Assembly (NCBI GenBank): GCA_036023115.1
Contig: JAYKKT010000061.1
Coordinates: forward strand, 17,645,501-17,709,500
Direction: 5' to 3'
Length of the DNA stretch: 64,000 nucleotides
DNA from: Brasenia schreberi
Taxonomy: Eukaryota > Streptophyta > Magnoliopsida > Nymphaeales > Cabombaceae
Of the stretch, positions 9,999 through 24,900 are shown piece after piece; position 1 is the first letter of the stretch, and every line of letters begins with the position of its first letter. The position numbers and the translations under genes were made by a program. The notes under the pieces were generated by a model. That model did not search any database. It was given only the letters and a program-made list of their open reading frames with translations, and was not told the origin of the DNA.

Positions 9999-12900
9999 GT
10001 AAGTCAAAATTTTCGCGTTTTTCTTCATTGATTTCTCCTGTTTAACTTCGCGCACTTTGCTTTCTTTTCACAAGCTTTTGATATTTCTAGTTTGATTGTG
10101 CCTCGGTTGCTGCATTAGTGTCCCTACAAGATTATCATACTCATTTTTTCTGATATGACGAACACATATTTACGTTTATGTATTCAGATTCAGTAGAATA
10201 GACTCACTTGGTTAACTGGTTCTTAGGCAGTTTGTGTATGGTTTGTGCATATTGGTTCATATCGTGCTTTGGTATGTTCGGATCAAGGTTTGAAGTCTTT
10301 AAAGTATATCTCAGTCATTTTATTTCTGGCGTTCATCTTAAACGTCTCACGTTTCTGGCATTTTTAGAAAACTTTCCTTGGCTAGTGATTCCGACTGTTG
10401 CTTTTATTACTCTCATGCATTTGCTTGTTGGATACACCAGCGACTTTTCGTATGGTACATCTTTCTTGCTTTTGTTTGAGCTTGTAGCCTTGTAGCATAA
10501 TCACTTTATGACTAGCATAACTAAATAAGAAAGAGGTAACTGGTGGGAAAATTCCTTGTGTGAGATGCCATCTTTCTTACCTTTAATGGTTGTGAATTGT
10601 CTGCCTCATCTTGATCTTTAGACAGTGAAAGGAAGAATTTTGAGTTGTTCGTCTTTTACAGGCAAAGGCTCATATGGCGCAGTTTACAAGGCTAGAGACT
10701 TGAAGACTTCTGAATTGGTTGCCATCAAAGTTATATCACTAAGTGAAGGGGTTTGTTTCTTTGGCATTCTTCCTTTTTCCTTTTGAATTAATGCAAAATG
10801 GATAGAAGTGGGAGAAGCAAATTCAGTAAACTTGATCATTCTGAAATTTATGGAAATTCTGCTGAATCTCTTGGTCTTCTCAGGAGGAGGGGTATGAAGA
10901 AATTCGTGGTGAGATTGAAATGCTACAGCAGTGTAATCATCCAAATGTTGTTCGATATCTTGGAAGCTACCAAGGAGAAGAATACCTTTGGGTACGAGCA
11001 CACAAAAGTATCACGTTATTTTGTATAATGTTTTCATAACATTCTTGTCACATTTATCGTGGATTGAAGTATTGTGGCACAATAGAGGTGCCACCACAAT
11101 CTCCTTAAGAACTTAAATACAATGATAATTTTTTCTATTATTTTGTTGTGCTCTTAAATGGCAGGTGTAATGAAAATGCCCAGCAATTCTATTGAGCTAA
11201 TAAAAGTTGGAAATGTTTCTAAGTATAGAAAACACAATACTATTAATCTAGTAGCATGTGTGGGCCATTCTTGTGAGCAATTACTTCTCGTGAAGATGGA
11301 GTCCTACTCTACTATTTTTGATCAGCCATGTTTTTGTCTTAGTGTGCCATCCTATCTTGTGCTTGACGCGCCATCTTCTTTGCATGTTACCCGTTTTGAA
11401 GATACCAAGGGTTTATCTGTGACTTATTTTGGTTTCTTTTATTGGCCCAAGGTTTCTTCCTTTTGGTTTCTACGCTTCAAATATTTTTGGAAGCAAATTG
11501 TGATATAGGAATGGTTGATCAGATAATCTCGTGAAAGATCCTGCATTATACTTTTGAAATGAAAGGTTAAATATGAGAAAGTATCCTGCTAGTTAGTCCT
11601 GGAATTGATTAATACGATTTCTACACTTTCTTATGTTTCTGGACTGAATGTTTGATATCACACAAGCTAACAGGATATTGTTGCCTCCTCTTGTCCTTGT
11701 CTTGGGTTCTTGGATGTGTTCAATAGACGTGTCTTCACTACTTGATTATTATGCATTTCACTAAATGCCTACCATATGCAGATAGTGATGGAATACTGTG
11801 GCGGTGGAAGTGTTGCTGATTTGATGAATATAACTGAGGAACCTTTGGATGAACAGCAGATTGCCTACATTTGTAGAGAAGCTCTAAAGGTATGATACTT
11901 TTGTCTTTATAAAGCAATGTGTTGCTCATATATTGCGGTAAAGAAGTACCTTTCTTAGTAGACAAAAAAAGAGATGATCTGCTGAAACGTTGTATTCTTT
12001 GACTTCATTTCACAACTTGGGGTTTATCAATTGGCATTTCGTTTGTCCTTTTTTTCTTAGCAGCATCCATACTTAGCATCTTGTTTGTATTTATTATAAG
12101 TGCCTCTCCTTTCTATAATTTTCATTGCATGTTATGTTTTTGCCAATGTTATTATTACGATACGATACAATTGATCACGTATCAGTACCTGAATCAATAT
12201 AATTCAGGTACCTGAATTGCAATATACCATCCCCTGTAATGTATGATACACCTTTATATCATATGGTACAATGTTGATTTCTTGCAGGCTATGTTTTTTG
12301 ACTTTTGAGACTCGGGCTTGTTTTAAACTCTTAAAGGCCACCTTCTTCAGCCTCCTTTATGATACACCTTTATATCGTATGGTACAATGTTGATTTCTTG
12401 CAGGCTATGTTTTTTGACTTTTGAGACTCGGGCTTGTTTTAAACTCTTAAAGGCCACCTTCTTCAGCCTCCTTGTCCATTTTTCTCTCCAAGAGGACCCC
12501 TATTTTCTCCTCAAAAGTTCTAAGTCTTGAATTTCTTGGATTGGTCAATGGCTGACAATCTCGATTCCCGTTTAATTGAGAATTACTACAACAAGGAAGT
12601 TTGGGAACAACACAGAGAAAAATGGTAATAGATGCAATTTCTATAGATATATCATTATTCATGGTGGAATTAGCCATGTGAGACATCATCTGACTGGAAC
12701 TAGAATGAATGTGCAACCTTGGTTGACTGTGCTTCTGCAAATTAAATCGTGAATGCTCAGAGAAATAGAGGACATGCAAGGGACGAGGAAGAACATGGAG
12801 CATGAGGAGAACCACATGGACCAAAAGCAGATGCATGAAGAGCAAAAGAAGAAGAAGAATAAATAAAATAGCTAGGTTTCCTACGGTTTATTTATCTTGA

Positions 12901-15900
12901 AGTTTAAAAATTTGAGAATCTATAATTCTCTTGATCTATAGTAGTTTAAAACTTTAATATAGTTATTTCAACTATTTTTATTAAAATAATGTTATCTTTC
13001 GTGCATGACATTGTGCATGTTACAAATTCTTTGGTAATTTTTATTTTTAATTTTGTAAGAAAAATAAAAGTACACACATACTGTACTATATCATATGATA
13101 TAGTACAATACATGCATATCAGTGCACTATGCAATACAGGCACCGTTGTGCTATTTACAACATTGGTTTTTACCCTATGTGGATTCAATTGTTGAGTGAA
13201 CAATTAATCAAGTACATATTTTATTTAGTGCAGGGACTATCTTACTTGCACTCCATCTTTAAGGTTCATAGAGATATAAAAGGTGGCAATATCTTGCTAA
13301 CAGAACAAGGAGAGGTAAAGTTAGGTGAGTATAATTTGCTTTTAACTTTTCTGAGGCATCTCCTACTTACTATTGTTTTCTATTGGAGATTCAAAATATC
13401 TGTAAAATGGTATAACTCTGTAGTTTGGTTGGTCTTAGTAAATTCCAAAACTGGGTTGTTGGTGCCTTTGTATGACTTGTCAACTGTTCAAGAATTCTTT
13501 TATCTCTTTCCAAGATTGGTTTCATAGTCATGATTGATTTTGTCAATGGAATACCACATGCATGTGTTTAGATGTGTATGTAATCTACTATTGTAGGAGG
13601 TAGCTCTTTCGATAAGTAACATAATGCAATCTATCATCTCGTAAACTCTTTCAGAATTAAATTAAAAATGAAATGTAACTCAAGTTTATAAGCCCTACTA
13701 TGAAGCTATGGTAATGAGTTCCTAAAAGAAGGTTAACACAAATATCTAGTATAACATAGAACCAATTTGGATTTATTTAAGAGAGATCTACAATTGAGGC
13801 TATTCAATTCTTACGTCTTATGGAGCACTTTATGATCGAGAAGAACCTCTATGTGGTACTCATCAATTTAGAAAATTCTTATGATATTGACACCAACAAA
13901 TATTCTTTAGAGAGCCTTGGAGAAAGAAAGGGTAAATGATTCTTTTGATGTTAATATTTGATTATGCTAAGGGTAGGGGATAAGTCTATATTGCTTTACT
14001 TTGGTTGTGGATAAACTAACCAAACGTTTAAAGACAAAGCACCTTGTGCCTATTATTCCCAGAAGACTTTATTCTGGTGGATGAGACAAAAGAATAGAAT
14101 AATTTAACAATAAACTCTAATTGGGGAGATAAACCTTAGAAACTAAAGGCTTTAATTTAGAGTAAAGACGAGATGTGGAATATAAACTCAATATCTCAAT
14201 TGAAACAGATCATGCAAAAGTTAAGGTTGGTACACATCACATGCCCAATAAAGACCATTTTTAGTAAATGTTTCAAAAAAGATGAGAGAAATGATAAAGG
14301 CATCACACATAAAATTAATGCTACAACAACAACAACTAAGCCTTTTCTCGTACTAGACGGGGTCGGCTACATGGATTCTTTATTTTCACATAGCCCTATC
14401 ATGTGCCATGTTAGCAGTTAACTCAACATAAGCTAGATCATTCTTTATTGTTTCTTTCCAATACTTTTGTGGTCATCCTCTACCTCTTTTAATACTTTCA
14501 AAATCTAGTTTTTATCAGTGTTGTCTGATGCGTATCGTATCGTGTATCGCTGGGCTCCACGATACGGGCGTATCGTATCGTATCGTATCGTACTTTAATA
14601 TTAAAATAATGTAAAAATAATTAAAAATTAATAAAAAATAGTAAAAAATCGAAAAAAATCAAGAAAAAATCAGGAAAATCTGATAATTGCTTTAAATTCA
14701 TATAATGTAAGTTTAGTACAGATTGAGCATTCAACATTGAACAATTGCATCCAAATTTATATATTTTGAATCCAAAAAATAAAATACAGACATAGTTTAC
14801 ACTTTACAGTACACTATAGTTACATATAATGTTATATTTTACAAATTGTAATCAGGATCATCAACTAAATAATCTTCATCTTCTCCTTGTTGCAGATCCT
14901 CATCATCATCAGCCACGCCCACACCTTCTTCTTCAAAATCAAATTCTTCATCTCCATAATGTTGTTGCGCTCCTTCCAAATTAATCCAGGCAACGTCTTC
15001 TTCTGTTAGGAGGGCATTTTCTTCAGTGTCTTCCATAACCCAATCTTCTAATATATCAAAATTATCCAAACTTATTGGATCGAACTGACTTTCTTCTCTA
15101 TTTACTTTTTTTAATTGCCTACGACACAAACAAAGATAAACAATTAGTAAGTAATATTAACAATTGAAAACTGAAGTTAAATAATATCGAATTGAAAATT
15201 TGAAAGTAATACAACATTACCTTTCACGAAGGCGCATGTTACAACGAATATAAACCAAATCATTAAGCCTTTTGTGTTCCAACCTGTTGCGCTTTTTTGT
15301 ATGGATGTGTTAAAAAACACTCCAATTTCTTTCACAACCTGTTGCACTACAGGTTTGGCTTAAGACTCTAACTGCAAAATCTCTAAGGTTTGGACAATCA
15401 CTTCCAAACCTGTTCCACCAAACATCTGTAAAAAAAATATAAACATTAGAGACATAATAATCCACAGTAATGTAAGATGCAACTTAAATATGAAAATAAA
15501 CAATGTACCTGGACGCATCGTAGAGCGTTTGCGAATTGCAACAGGCAAACCCATCAAGTGAAGAGCATTATCATATATCTCCATCTCTCGATGTATCGCA
15601 TCTACTATGCTCTCATCAGGGACTAATCTGTCGATGCATTCAATGATTCCTCGATTAACCTCACCGTCCCTTTTGAAGGTTGCTGAGTACCTCAATGATG
15701 GGTTTAGATAGTAGGCTGCTGCATGAATAGGCTGATGCAATTGTTTATTCCATCTACTATCAATTATTTTCCACACGGGCACATAATCTCTTTTTTTTCC
15801 ATTAAAGTTATTTCTGATTGCTTCTTTTGCCCTGTCCATGGATTCATAAAGGTAGCCCATAGATGGTTTCTCCTCGCTGTCAGCCAATCTCAAAACTTTC

Positions 15901-18900
15901 ACTAAAGGACAAGTAATTTTCAATAATCTGATACATGCATTCCAAAATGAACTTTTAAAAACCGTTTCTGCAATCTCATTTAACTTTCTGTTTCTTCTGT
16001 TTTGTGGCAACTCTGCAAATTGTTGCCACTCATCTGAGGAGAACATTCTCTTTAAAGCTTGCTTCTGTCTCACAATACTCTGTACAGATAAGAAGTTTGT
16101 TGCGAACTGAGTTGCAGCTGTGCGAAGAAGCTCTGCACCTTCTGTGTATCTCCTCATCATACATAAAACAAATGCATGGTTGTAAATAAATTTTGTAATA
16201 TCTTGGCAACACTCAGTTGCTGCCTTTATTTCATCCATCTCACCGATGTCCTCGAGGATGAGATCTAAACAATGGGCTGCACATGGTGTCCAGTAGAAAG
16301 TCCCATAAATATCAGCTAACTCCTTTCCGGCTGCTTTGTAGTTAGCTGCATTATCTGTAATCAATTGGACTACATTTTCTAGCCCAACCTCTTGTATAAC
16401 CTTATCAAATTTCTCTCGTAGGATCTCTGCAGTGTGCCTCTCCTCTGACATATCTAGAGATCTCAAAAACATGAGTCCTTTAGGACAATATAAAGAAAGT
16501 TTAGCAATGTCCTTCCTCGCCTAGCGGTCCATCCATCTGCCATGATAGTGCATCCTGTTTCCTTCCACGATTGTCTCAAAGTCGAACAGTATTGCTGCAC
16601 TTCAATCACGGTCTGATCTAATGTCTTCTCTCTCAACTTCTGATAAGAGGGCATCCTGTATCCTGGACCAATGTTAGCAATTGCATCTGCCATTGCTTGA
16701 AAATGAAAACTGTTTGCTGCATTAAATGGAATGCATGCATCATAAAACCATCTGCCCACTGCAAGGTCTGCTTGATCGTGCAGTTGTTCTGAAGCCATAG
16801 CAGCACGAATTCCTGGCTGAGCACTAGGTGTAGTAGAAGGAGGAAAGAACGAATGTATGCTAGAAGAAGAAACTCTTCCTCTACTCCATCCTGAACTTCC
16901 TCTTCTGCCACCTCCAAAGTCTTCAGATGCAACCCTCTTTCCTCTGCTTGGTGCTCGCGAACTGCTACTACCAATATCTGTTCTAGCATCTGAAGGCAAA
17001 CTATCAGTGAATCCAACTCCAGTGGCAGTAGCATCATCAGCTTCTTCACACATCTGGAAATCATCCTTTTGTTGTCTCCTTTCCTGTATGCTCTCAATCA
17101 TCTGCAAGCATTGCCATTTAATACCTTCTGGCATACTTCTAACTCTGCCTGTGCATGAAGCAACTTCTTTCCTGGTTCCTGCTAGGTGGTGTTTCAACCT
17201 TGAAATTCCACCACTAACAACCTTTTCACAAAATAAACATCTGATTTTTAACCTTGAACCCTCAACTGGTATACCCCACTGCCATGCCGAATCATCAGAC
17301 TTTGAATGAGAGTCTCTACCACCCCTTCCTGCCATCTCAATGGAGTACTTTAATTCAAACAAAAACCTGAAAATAAAAGCACTTCGTAAATCCCCCAATC
17401 TTCAAATAACACTCAAATCGAGTGTCTCCCACTTCATGAATGCAATAAAAATCGTATACACACACTTAATAACTTCATATTTTGTCATTCAAAAAAAAAA
17501 CCCGAAATAACACAAAAAACAATAAATATAAAGGAAAAAAAAGAAAAAAACATTAAAAATATACCTAAATTCGAGTTTGGAGGCTTGGACGGACACCGTA
17601 GGGCACGATTTTAGAGCTTTGAACACCAAGGAGGCGAAAACCGACTCTTAGGGAGCTTGAAGAACCCAAAAGGAGAGAGGAAACCCGCGAAAAATCACGG
17701 GTTTCTCTCGGGCCGGGACCCTAAGGGTCCCAGGGCGTATCGCCCGTATCGCACGATACGGTGCGATACGCCCGCACCTGCGATACGGGGGCCCGTATCG
17801 TATCGTGGTACGTACGATACGGTGCGATACGGACAACACTGGTTTTTATACCTTCTTACAGGTGCTTCTTTTGATCTTCTTTCTATGTCCATACCATCTT
17901 AAACAATATTCTCTCATTTTATCTTCTATTGGTGCCACTCCCAATTTGTTTCTAATAACCTTGTTATGTATACAATCTTTTCTTGTATGACCACTCATCC
18001 ATGTCAACATCTTCATTTCTGCCATGAACACATCTTTTGTACATGTTGATGAGTAACTGCCCAACACTCATAACCATAAAACATGGCAGGTCTAATTGCC
18101 GCTCTATAATATTTACGTTTTAACTTTAATGATATCTTCTTGTCAGAAAGAATACATGATCCTCCTCTCCATTTTAACCAACATGCATTAATTCAGTCCA
18201 TAACATCTCCATCCATTTCTAGGTATTGAAAACTTTCTTTTTGGGGATGCAATATGTGTCAATTTTAATTGTTGTCCTCTGAAGTAACCAAATCATCAAA
18301 CTTACATTCCATATATTATGTCTTTCTTCTACGAAGTCGGAAGACTTTACTTTCTAATGTTGGCGATACGACACCATATTGTACGATACGATACCATATC
18401 GTACAATACGACACAATAACCTATATCATACGATATAGGTTATCGTATCGTGCCACGATACTATACATACGATACGGATAACACTGGATACTCGCAAATA
18501 TCAATAATTGGTTGGTAAGCTCATTTATTTGTTACGCTGCGGGTATATTAAGCAGATTTATGCATTCACCAATCAAGAACCATATGGAAGTTGTGTATCA
18601 CATTCTCATATATTTTAAGTCAACACTTGGCATGGATCTTTATTATTTCAAATTTTGCAACTTCAGTATTAAACTTTATTCTGATGCTGATTGAGCTGGA
18701 TATAAAAGATGATCACAAATCTACTAAAGGTTATGTTACACTACTTGGTGGTAATCTTATATCTTGGAAGAGTAAAAAACAAACTGTTGCTCGATCTATA
18801 GCAGAAGCAGAATACTGAGTTGTAGATGAAGCTATTTGTGAAGAAAAGTGGGTTTCTTCTTTAATATGTGAGTTGGGTTTTTATTCTACACAGCCTATAC

Positions 18901-21900
18901 CTTTATATTGTGACAACATTGCAACTATTCTATACCTTTATATTGTGACAGCAGTGCAACTATTCAGATGGCTTTCAATCAAGTCTATCATGAAAGAACT
19001 AAACATATAGAGATTGATTGCCACTTCATTCAGGAGAAGATTTTCAACCGAGAATTCAAGTTGGAATATGTCAAATCCGAAAAACAAAGAGCTGACTTTC
19101 TTACCAAAGCTATTGCCAGCAGACAACTTAGAGACAATTTATTCAAGTTGGGTGTTCTCAATATCTTTTCTCAACTTGAGGGGGAGTGTTAGAGTTTGAA
19201 ATCGGGTCCCAAATTGGACACATTCTGATCCATTTTATGTCTTATCAGTAGTACTTCTTTAGTAATAGGTGTATATTAGTCATTCAAGTTAGATTGTGTT
19301 TATAAATAAGAGATTAGGGTTTAGATTAGGTTATGCTATAATGGGAGAGAGGCAACCATCTTGTGTGCCGTCTTCCACATTATGGGCAGATTGGAGGGGA
19401 TGTCTCTAATCTGCTGTATCTTGTAAGTTTATTCCAATTTTGTTATTAATTGCAAGATTATTACAAATACCAATTCCGTTTCAAGCCTTTTCCTTTCCGA
19501 AATACCATAATTTAAAACCTGTATCCTTAATCTTCTTTGCTTTTTCTCCAACCCACTTTGTCTCTTGTAAATATAGAATATAAATCTTTCTTCGAATCAT
19601 AGTATCTACCACCTAGACAATGTTTCGATATTATAAGAACTAATACAAATCTTATTATCTAGGACTAACTTCCTTACCCCCACATCCGTCCATGCTAAAA
19701 ATGAGAAAACCCTTTCTGCAATTAGTTCACTACATTCGGACGATAATGTAGTGGAACTAACATCTTTACCCACACCTGTTCATGATGTGAGAACCCTCTC
19801 TACAATTGATTCACTATATTCGGGTAAAAATGTAGAGGTCCTTGTTTACTTTTCACTGCATTCGGGCTCTACAGTACGTCGCTAATAGTTGATGCCCCAA
19901 TGCAATACTCATAATTTGTATAATCTATGGTATAAAAATCTGACAAAGTTTTACATTGGCTGTGAAAAGCCTAACACTACCCTCCTTTATCCGGGCTTGG
20001 GACCAACGATGCAAGGGTGATCCCTTACATGAGCAGAGTTACACATAAAATTAATGCAGTTGAGTAAAATAGAGAGGCATACCTTTTCTACGGCAAGAAA
20101 GTACCATTATAAATTGAAAGGGAAATAATATTAGGCAACTATAAGACCAACAATGTTCTACTTTGTGAGTGTTTTGGTAGTGAACCATCGACATGCACAT
20201 ACATAAAAATAAAGATGATGTAGGTATGTGACACACTAGGAAAGATCAGATCTCTAATAAGGTCATTAGGGAAGAATTGGTGTATTTATAAAAGAGACAA
20301 ACCGAATGTGGTTCAGAGATTTAGAGGAGGCCATGAGGAGTCAAAAGGTGAAACTGCAAGTACTCTAAAAGAGGAAGAGAAATGCCTGTAAATTGTTGGC
20401 AGGAAAGAATAAAGTACAGTCTTGCTTTTTGGAGTTGCTAATATAACAGAAGGTTGAGCTCAATGGCGATTAAAAATTTATGTAGCTAACCCCACTTCAT
20501 ATGAAAAAAATGCTTGGTTTTGACTTTTTTTGGTTTATCAACTTGATAATACTCTTCTTCTGCATAACCATGATCAACACGGTAAAAAACATCATCATTC
20601 TCGAGGTTGTTGTCCTTCCAAGTTGCTGTTTTGAATGTCTATCTTCTCTTGAGCCCATTCCTCTAGGACATCAAAATTTCTGAAGGCTGATTGAATCGAG
20701 TAGTTCTTCATGTCTTATTGAAGATAACCTTTTTGGAAAGTGAACTACATGATAGAACTTAAAAAGAATGAGTGATGAAGCCATCAATGAAAAATCAAGT
20801 GTTCAATGCAGAAGACAAGGCAACAAAATATACCTGATAATATGCCTTCTCCAAGGACATATAACTTGACTTCTCCATGTAGAGGCAGTGATGAAACAAT
20901 GCCTTTGCCTCTCAAGAAAGAGAACCAAGCCAAGAAACATATATATGATTTTGTTCCCATCAAATAGTATTAGGGAGAGGATATTTAGGGGTAATTGTCC
21001 AGAATCTCTGCTAGATGAAAAACCTCCCTGGTATGAATTCAATTTCCTTTAAATTTTGAACTCTTGGTAGATATCACAATTAATGTAAGTTGGATCTCAT
21101 CCCTTAATTTAAATGAGATAGGGTAACATTAGCTTGGGATTTTCGGCATAATCCCGTCAGTCTTCCATTTGACTCATTGATTCTAGCTTTAAGCAACTTT
21201 ACAGGATGTAGTCAGTAAATCACAATATGAATTCTGCACATAATTAGAACATAGTGATTTGAGTCATGGTGATAAATGCTTCTATCATGAGACCTTATCT
21301 TCCACATTGTTGCTATTTTAACATTTCTCGTAACTAACATTGAGAATTTATTTATAAATAAATTAACTACATGCCTATTCTCTTGGTCACTTAATCACTA
21401 TTTCTACATTCTTCAATCATGAAAAGCCATATGTCATATGCGTAACTATATATAGAAAATGATTTATTACTATAAGTTGATCACAATATGTCAGTGTTCC
21501 TCACCATATTAAGGAACCACATGAAGTCTGGGTTTAGCTCTCATTATAATGGTTCAATCTCATATCTTTATGCCATTCTTCATGATGTTCATTAGATGAT
21601 TCTTAATCTCTTAATATTATACTTTATTTCCATGCAAAATGAAACCTTTATTATTGTTAAACTGCATACTGTAAATGATGTTTAATTTTCACATGTGATT
21701 GTGCACATGTTTATGCCTTACAAATATCTAATTTCTTGACTGCTTCTTAATACAACAACAACAACTAAGCCTTTTCCCATACTAGACTGGGTCGGCTACA
21801 TGGATTCTTTGTTTCCACAGATCCCTATCGTGTGCCATGTTAGCAGTTAACTCACAATAAGCTAGATCATTCTTTATTGTTTCTTTCCAACACTTTTGTG

Positions 21901-24900
21901 GTCGTCCTCTACCTCTTTTAATACTTTCCAAATTTAGTTTTTCTAACCTTCTTACAGGTTCTTCTTTTGATCTTCTTTCTATATGTCCAAACCATCTCAA
22001 ACGATATTCTCTCATTTTATCCTCTATTGGTGCCTCTCCTAATTTGTTTCTAATAACCTCATTATGTATACGGTCTTTTCTTGTATGACCACTCATCCAT
22101 CTCAACATCTTCATTTCTGTCACAGACATCTTTTGTACATGTTGATTAACTGCCCAACACTCAGAACCATAAAACATGGCAAGCCTAATTGCTGCTCTAT
22201 AATATTTACCTTTTAACTTTAATGGTATCTTCTTATCACAAAGAATACCTGATGCCCCTCTCCATTTTAACCAACCATCATTAATTCTATGCGTAACATC
22301 TCCATCAATTCTTCCATCACTCTGAAAAAGTGACCCTAGGTATTTAAAACATTCTTTTTGGGGAATGCAATGTGTGTTAATTTTAATTTCTATGTCCTCT
22401 GAGGTAACCAAATGATCAAACTTACATTCCATATATTATGTCTTTGTTTTACTAAGTCGGAGGCCTTTGCTTTCTAATGTTTCTCTCTATAGTTCCAATT
22501 TTCTATTAACTTTTTCCTTAGACTTCTCCACTAATACAATGTCATCTGCAAATAACATACACCAAGGTACTTCATCTTGAATATGTTTTGTTAACTCATC
22601 AATCACCATTATAAATAAGTATGGACTTAAAGTTGATCCTTGATGTAACCCAATATTAACTTCAAAGAAGTCTGTCGTTCCTTCATGAGTCCTCACACAT
22701 GTTTTTGCACCATCATACATGTCTCTTATAAGGTTAATATATGTGAATGGGATATCTCTTTTTTCCAAAGTTCTCCAAAGAACCTCCCTCAGTACCCTAT
22801 CATAAGCTTTTTCTAGATCAATAAATATCATGTGAAGGTCTTTCTTTTTTGCTCTAAAATGTTCAATAAGACGTTTCAAAAGGTGAATCGCTTCAATAGT
22901 AGATCTGCCTGGCATGAATCCAAATTGGTTCTTTGTTGTACTTGATACTTGTCTTAACCTACGTTCGATAATTCTTTCCCATAATTTCATAATATGGCTC
23001 ATTAACTTGATACCTCGATAATTCGCACAATTTTGAATGTCTCCCTTGTTCTTATATATGGGTATAAGTGTACTTGCTCTCCATTCCTCGGGCATCTTTT
23101 GGTTTTTCCATATTTCATTAAATAGTCTTGGGAGCCAAGTGATTCCTATTTCTCCTAGTATTTTCCAAACTTCTATAGGAATATTATCTGGTCCTACCGA
23201 TTTACCACAGGTTCATATGTTTAAGAGCCTCTTTGACTTCATTCTTTTGAATACGTCGGTAGAAATTGTGGTTTATATACTTTTCTGATTTGGCTAACTC
23301 TTCTAAGCTAATACTAACATCTTTATTTTCATTAAAAAGATTATAAAAATAGTTTTTCCATCTATTTCTTATATCATCATTTGTCACTAGAATTTTTTCA
23401 TTCTCGTCTTTGATGCATCTAACATAATTAAGATATTTAGTTTTCTTATCTCTAACCCTAGCTATCCTAAAAATATCTCTTTCACCCTCTTTTGAGTTGA
23501 GTTTTTTATATAAGTCCTCCCAAATTTTAGCTTTTGCTTCACTCACGGCCTTTTTCGCTTCCTTCTTTGCTTTCTTATAAGTCTCTAAAGTTTTACTAGT
23601 TTTCTTAGCATAATGTAATTTGAAACATGCCCTCTTTGCCTTGATTTTATTTTGTACTACTTCACTCCACCACCAAGCTTCTTTTTGTGCCGGTACACCT
23701 CCCTTAGATACCCCTAACACGTCTTTCGCCACTTTCCTAATATGTATAGCCATATTGTTCCACATATCACAGGGTGTGCCAACATAATTCCAAACATCTC
23801 CTTGAAGGACTTTCTGTTTAAATATATCTTCTTTCTCGCTTTTGAGGTTCCACCATTTAGTCTGAATAGCTCGATGCACTCTTTTCGTCTTTGTCCACTT
23901 TTTTATTTGTAAATCCATAACTAAAAGTCGATGTTGGGTGGTTAAGCTTTCTCCTGGAATTACCTTGCAATCTTTACAACACGCTCTATCTTTTTTTCTA
24001 CAAATAAAGTAATCAATTTGTGTTTGTGATAAGCCACTCTTATAAGTAATTAAATGTTCATCTCGTTTTTTGAAGATTGTATTGACTATAAAGAGATCAA
24101 ATGCCATAGCAAAATTTAAAATCTTCCTACCTTCCTCATTTATATCCCCAAAACCAAAGTTGCCATGAATCCCTTATATCCTAATGCCTCTTTACCAACA
24201 TATCCATTTAAGTCTCCTCCTAAACAAATCATCTCCCTTTGTAGAATCTTTTGAATCACCTTATCTAACTCTTCCCAAAAAGTTGTCTTTATACTATCTT
24301 CTAGTCCTACTTGTGGTACGTAAGCACAAACTATATTCAAAACCTCTGCTCCTAACACTAATTTCAACGTCATGATTCGGTCACCATATCGTTGTATGTC
24401 TACTACACTATCCTTTAAATCTTTATTTATGATAATACCAACTCCATTTCGAGCCTTTTCTTTACCTGAGTACCAACATTTAAAACCTTTATCCTCTATC
24501 TCCTTTGCTTTTTCTCCAACCCATTTTGTCTCTTATAAACATAAAATATGAATCTTTCTCCGAATCATAGTATCTACCACCTCCATTAGCTTATCGGATA
24601 ATGTTCCGATATTCCAAGAACCAATACGAATCTTATTATCTAGGATTAACTTCCTTACCCCCTGCATCCGTCCATAATCAAAATGCGGAAACCCTCTTTG
24701 AAAAATTTTCGCTACATTCGGGCGGCAATATAGCGGGACTAACTTCTTTACCCATACCCGTCCATGATTTGGGAACCCTCTCTGCAATTGATTCATTACA
24801 TTCGGGCGAAAATGTAGTGGTCCTTGCTTACTTATTACTGCATTCGGGCTATGCAACACGTCGCTAGGTGGGGACGCCCCAAAGCAATGCTCATAATTTT

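Larger units (their letters stand above)
14322..20040 (-). mobile_element. RTE LINE, copy 1, split by nested insertions
   Basis: The outer limits are set by a perfect 17-bp target duplication, acacataaaattaatgc, at 14305-14321 and 20041-20057. The 3' end with its (TTG)n tail lies at 14322; the 5' end (ggagtt-type terminus) lies at 20040. LINE sequence occupies 14322-14515, 17850-18357 and 19466-20040. It is interrupted by a hAT element (14516-17841), a short hAT-terminus piece and copia debris. About 1.9 kb of the middle (RT and part of the endonuclease) is missing compared with LINE copy 2. Coding sequence is destroyed. Confidence 0.88.

Noticed and set aside
11158..11508. 116-codon open frame as an alternative exon
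   Set aside because: It lies wholly within intron 3, has no splice support and no recognisable domain. The exon 3 to exon 4 join is in phase without it.
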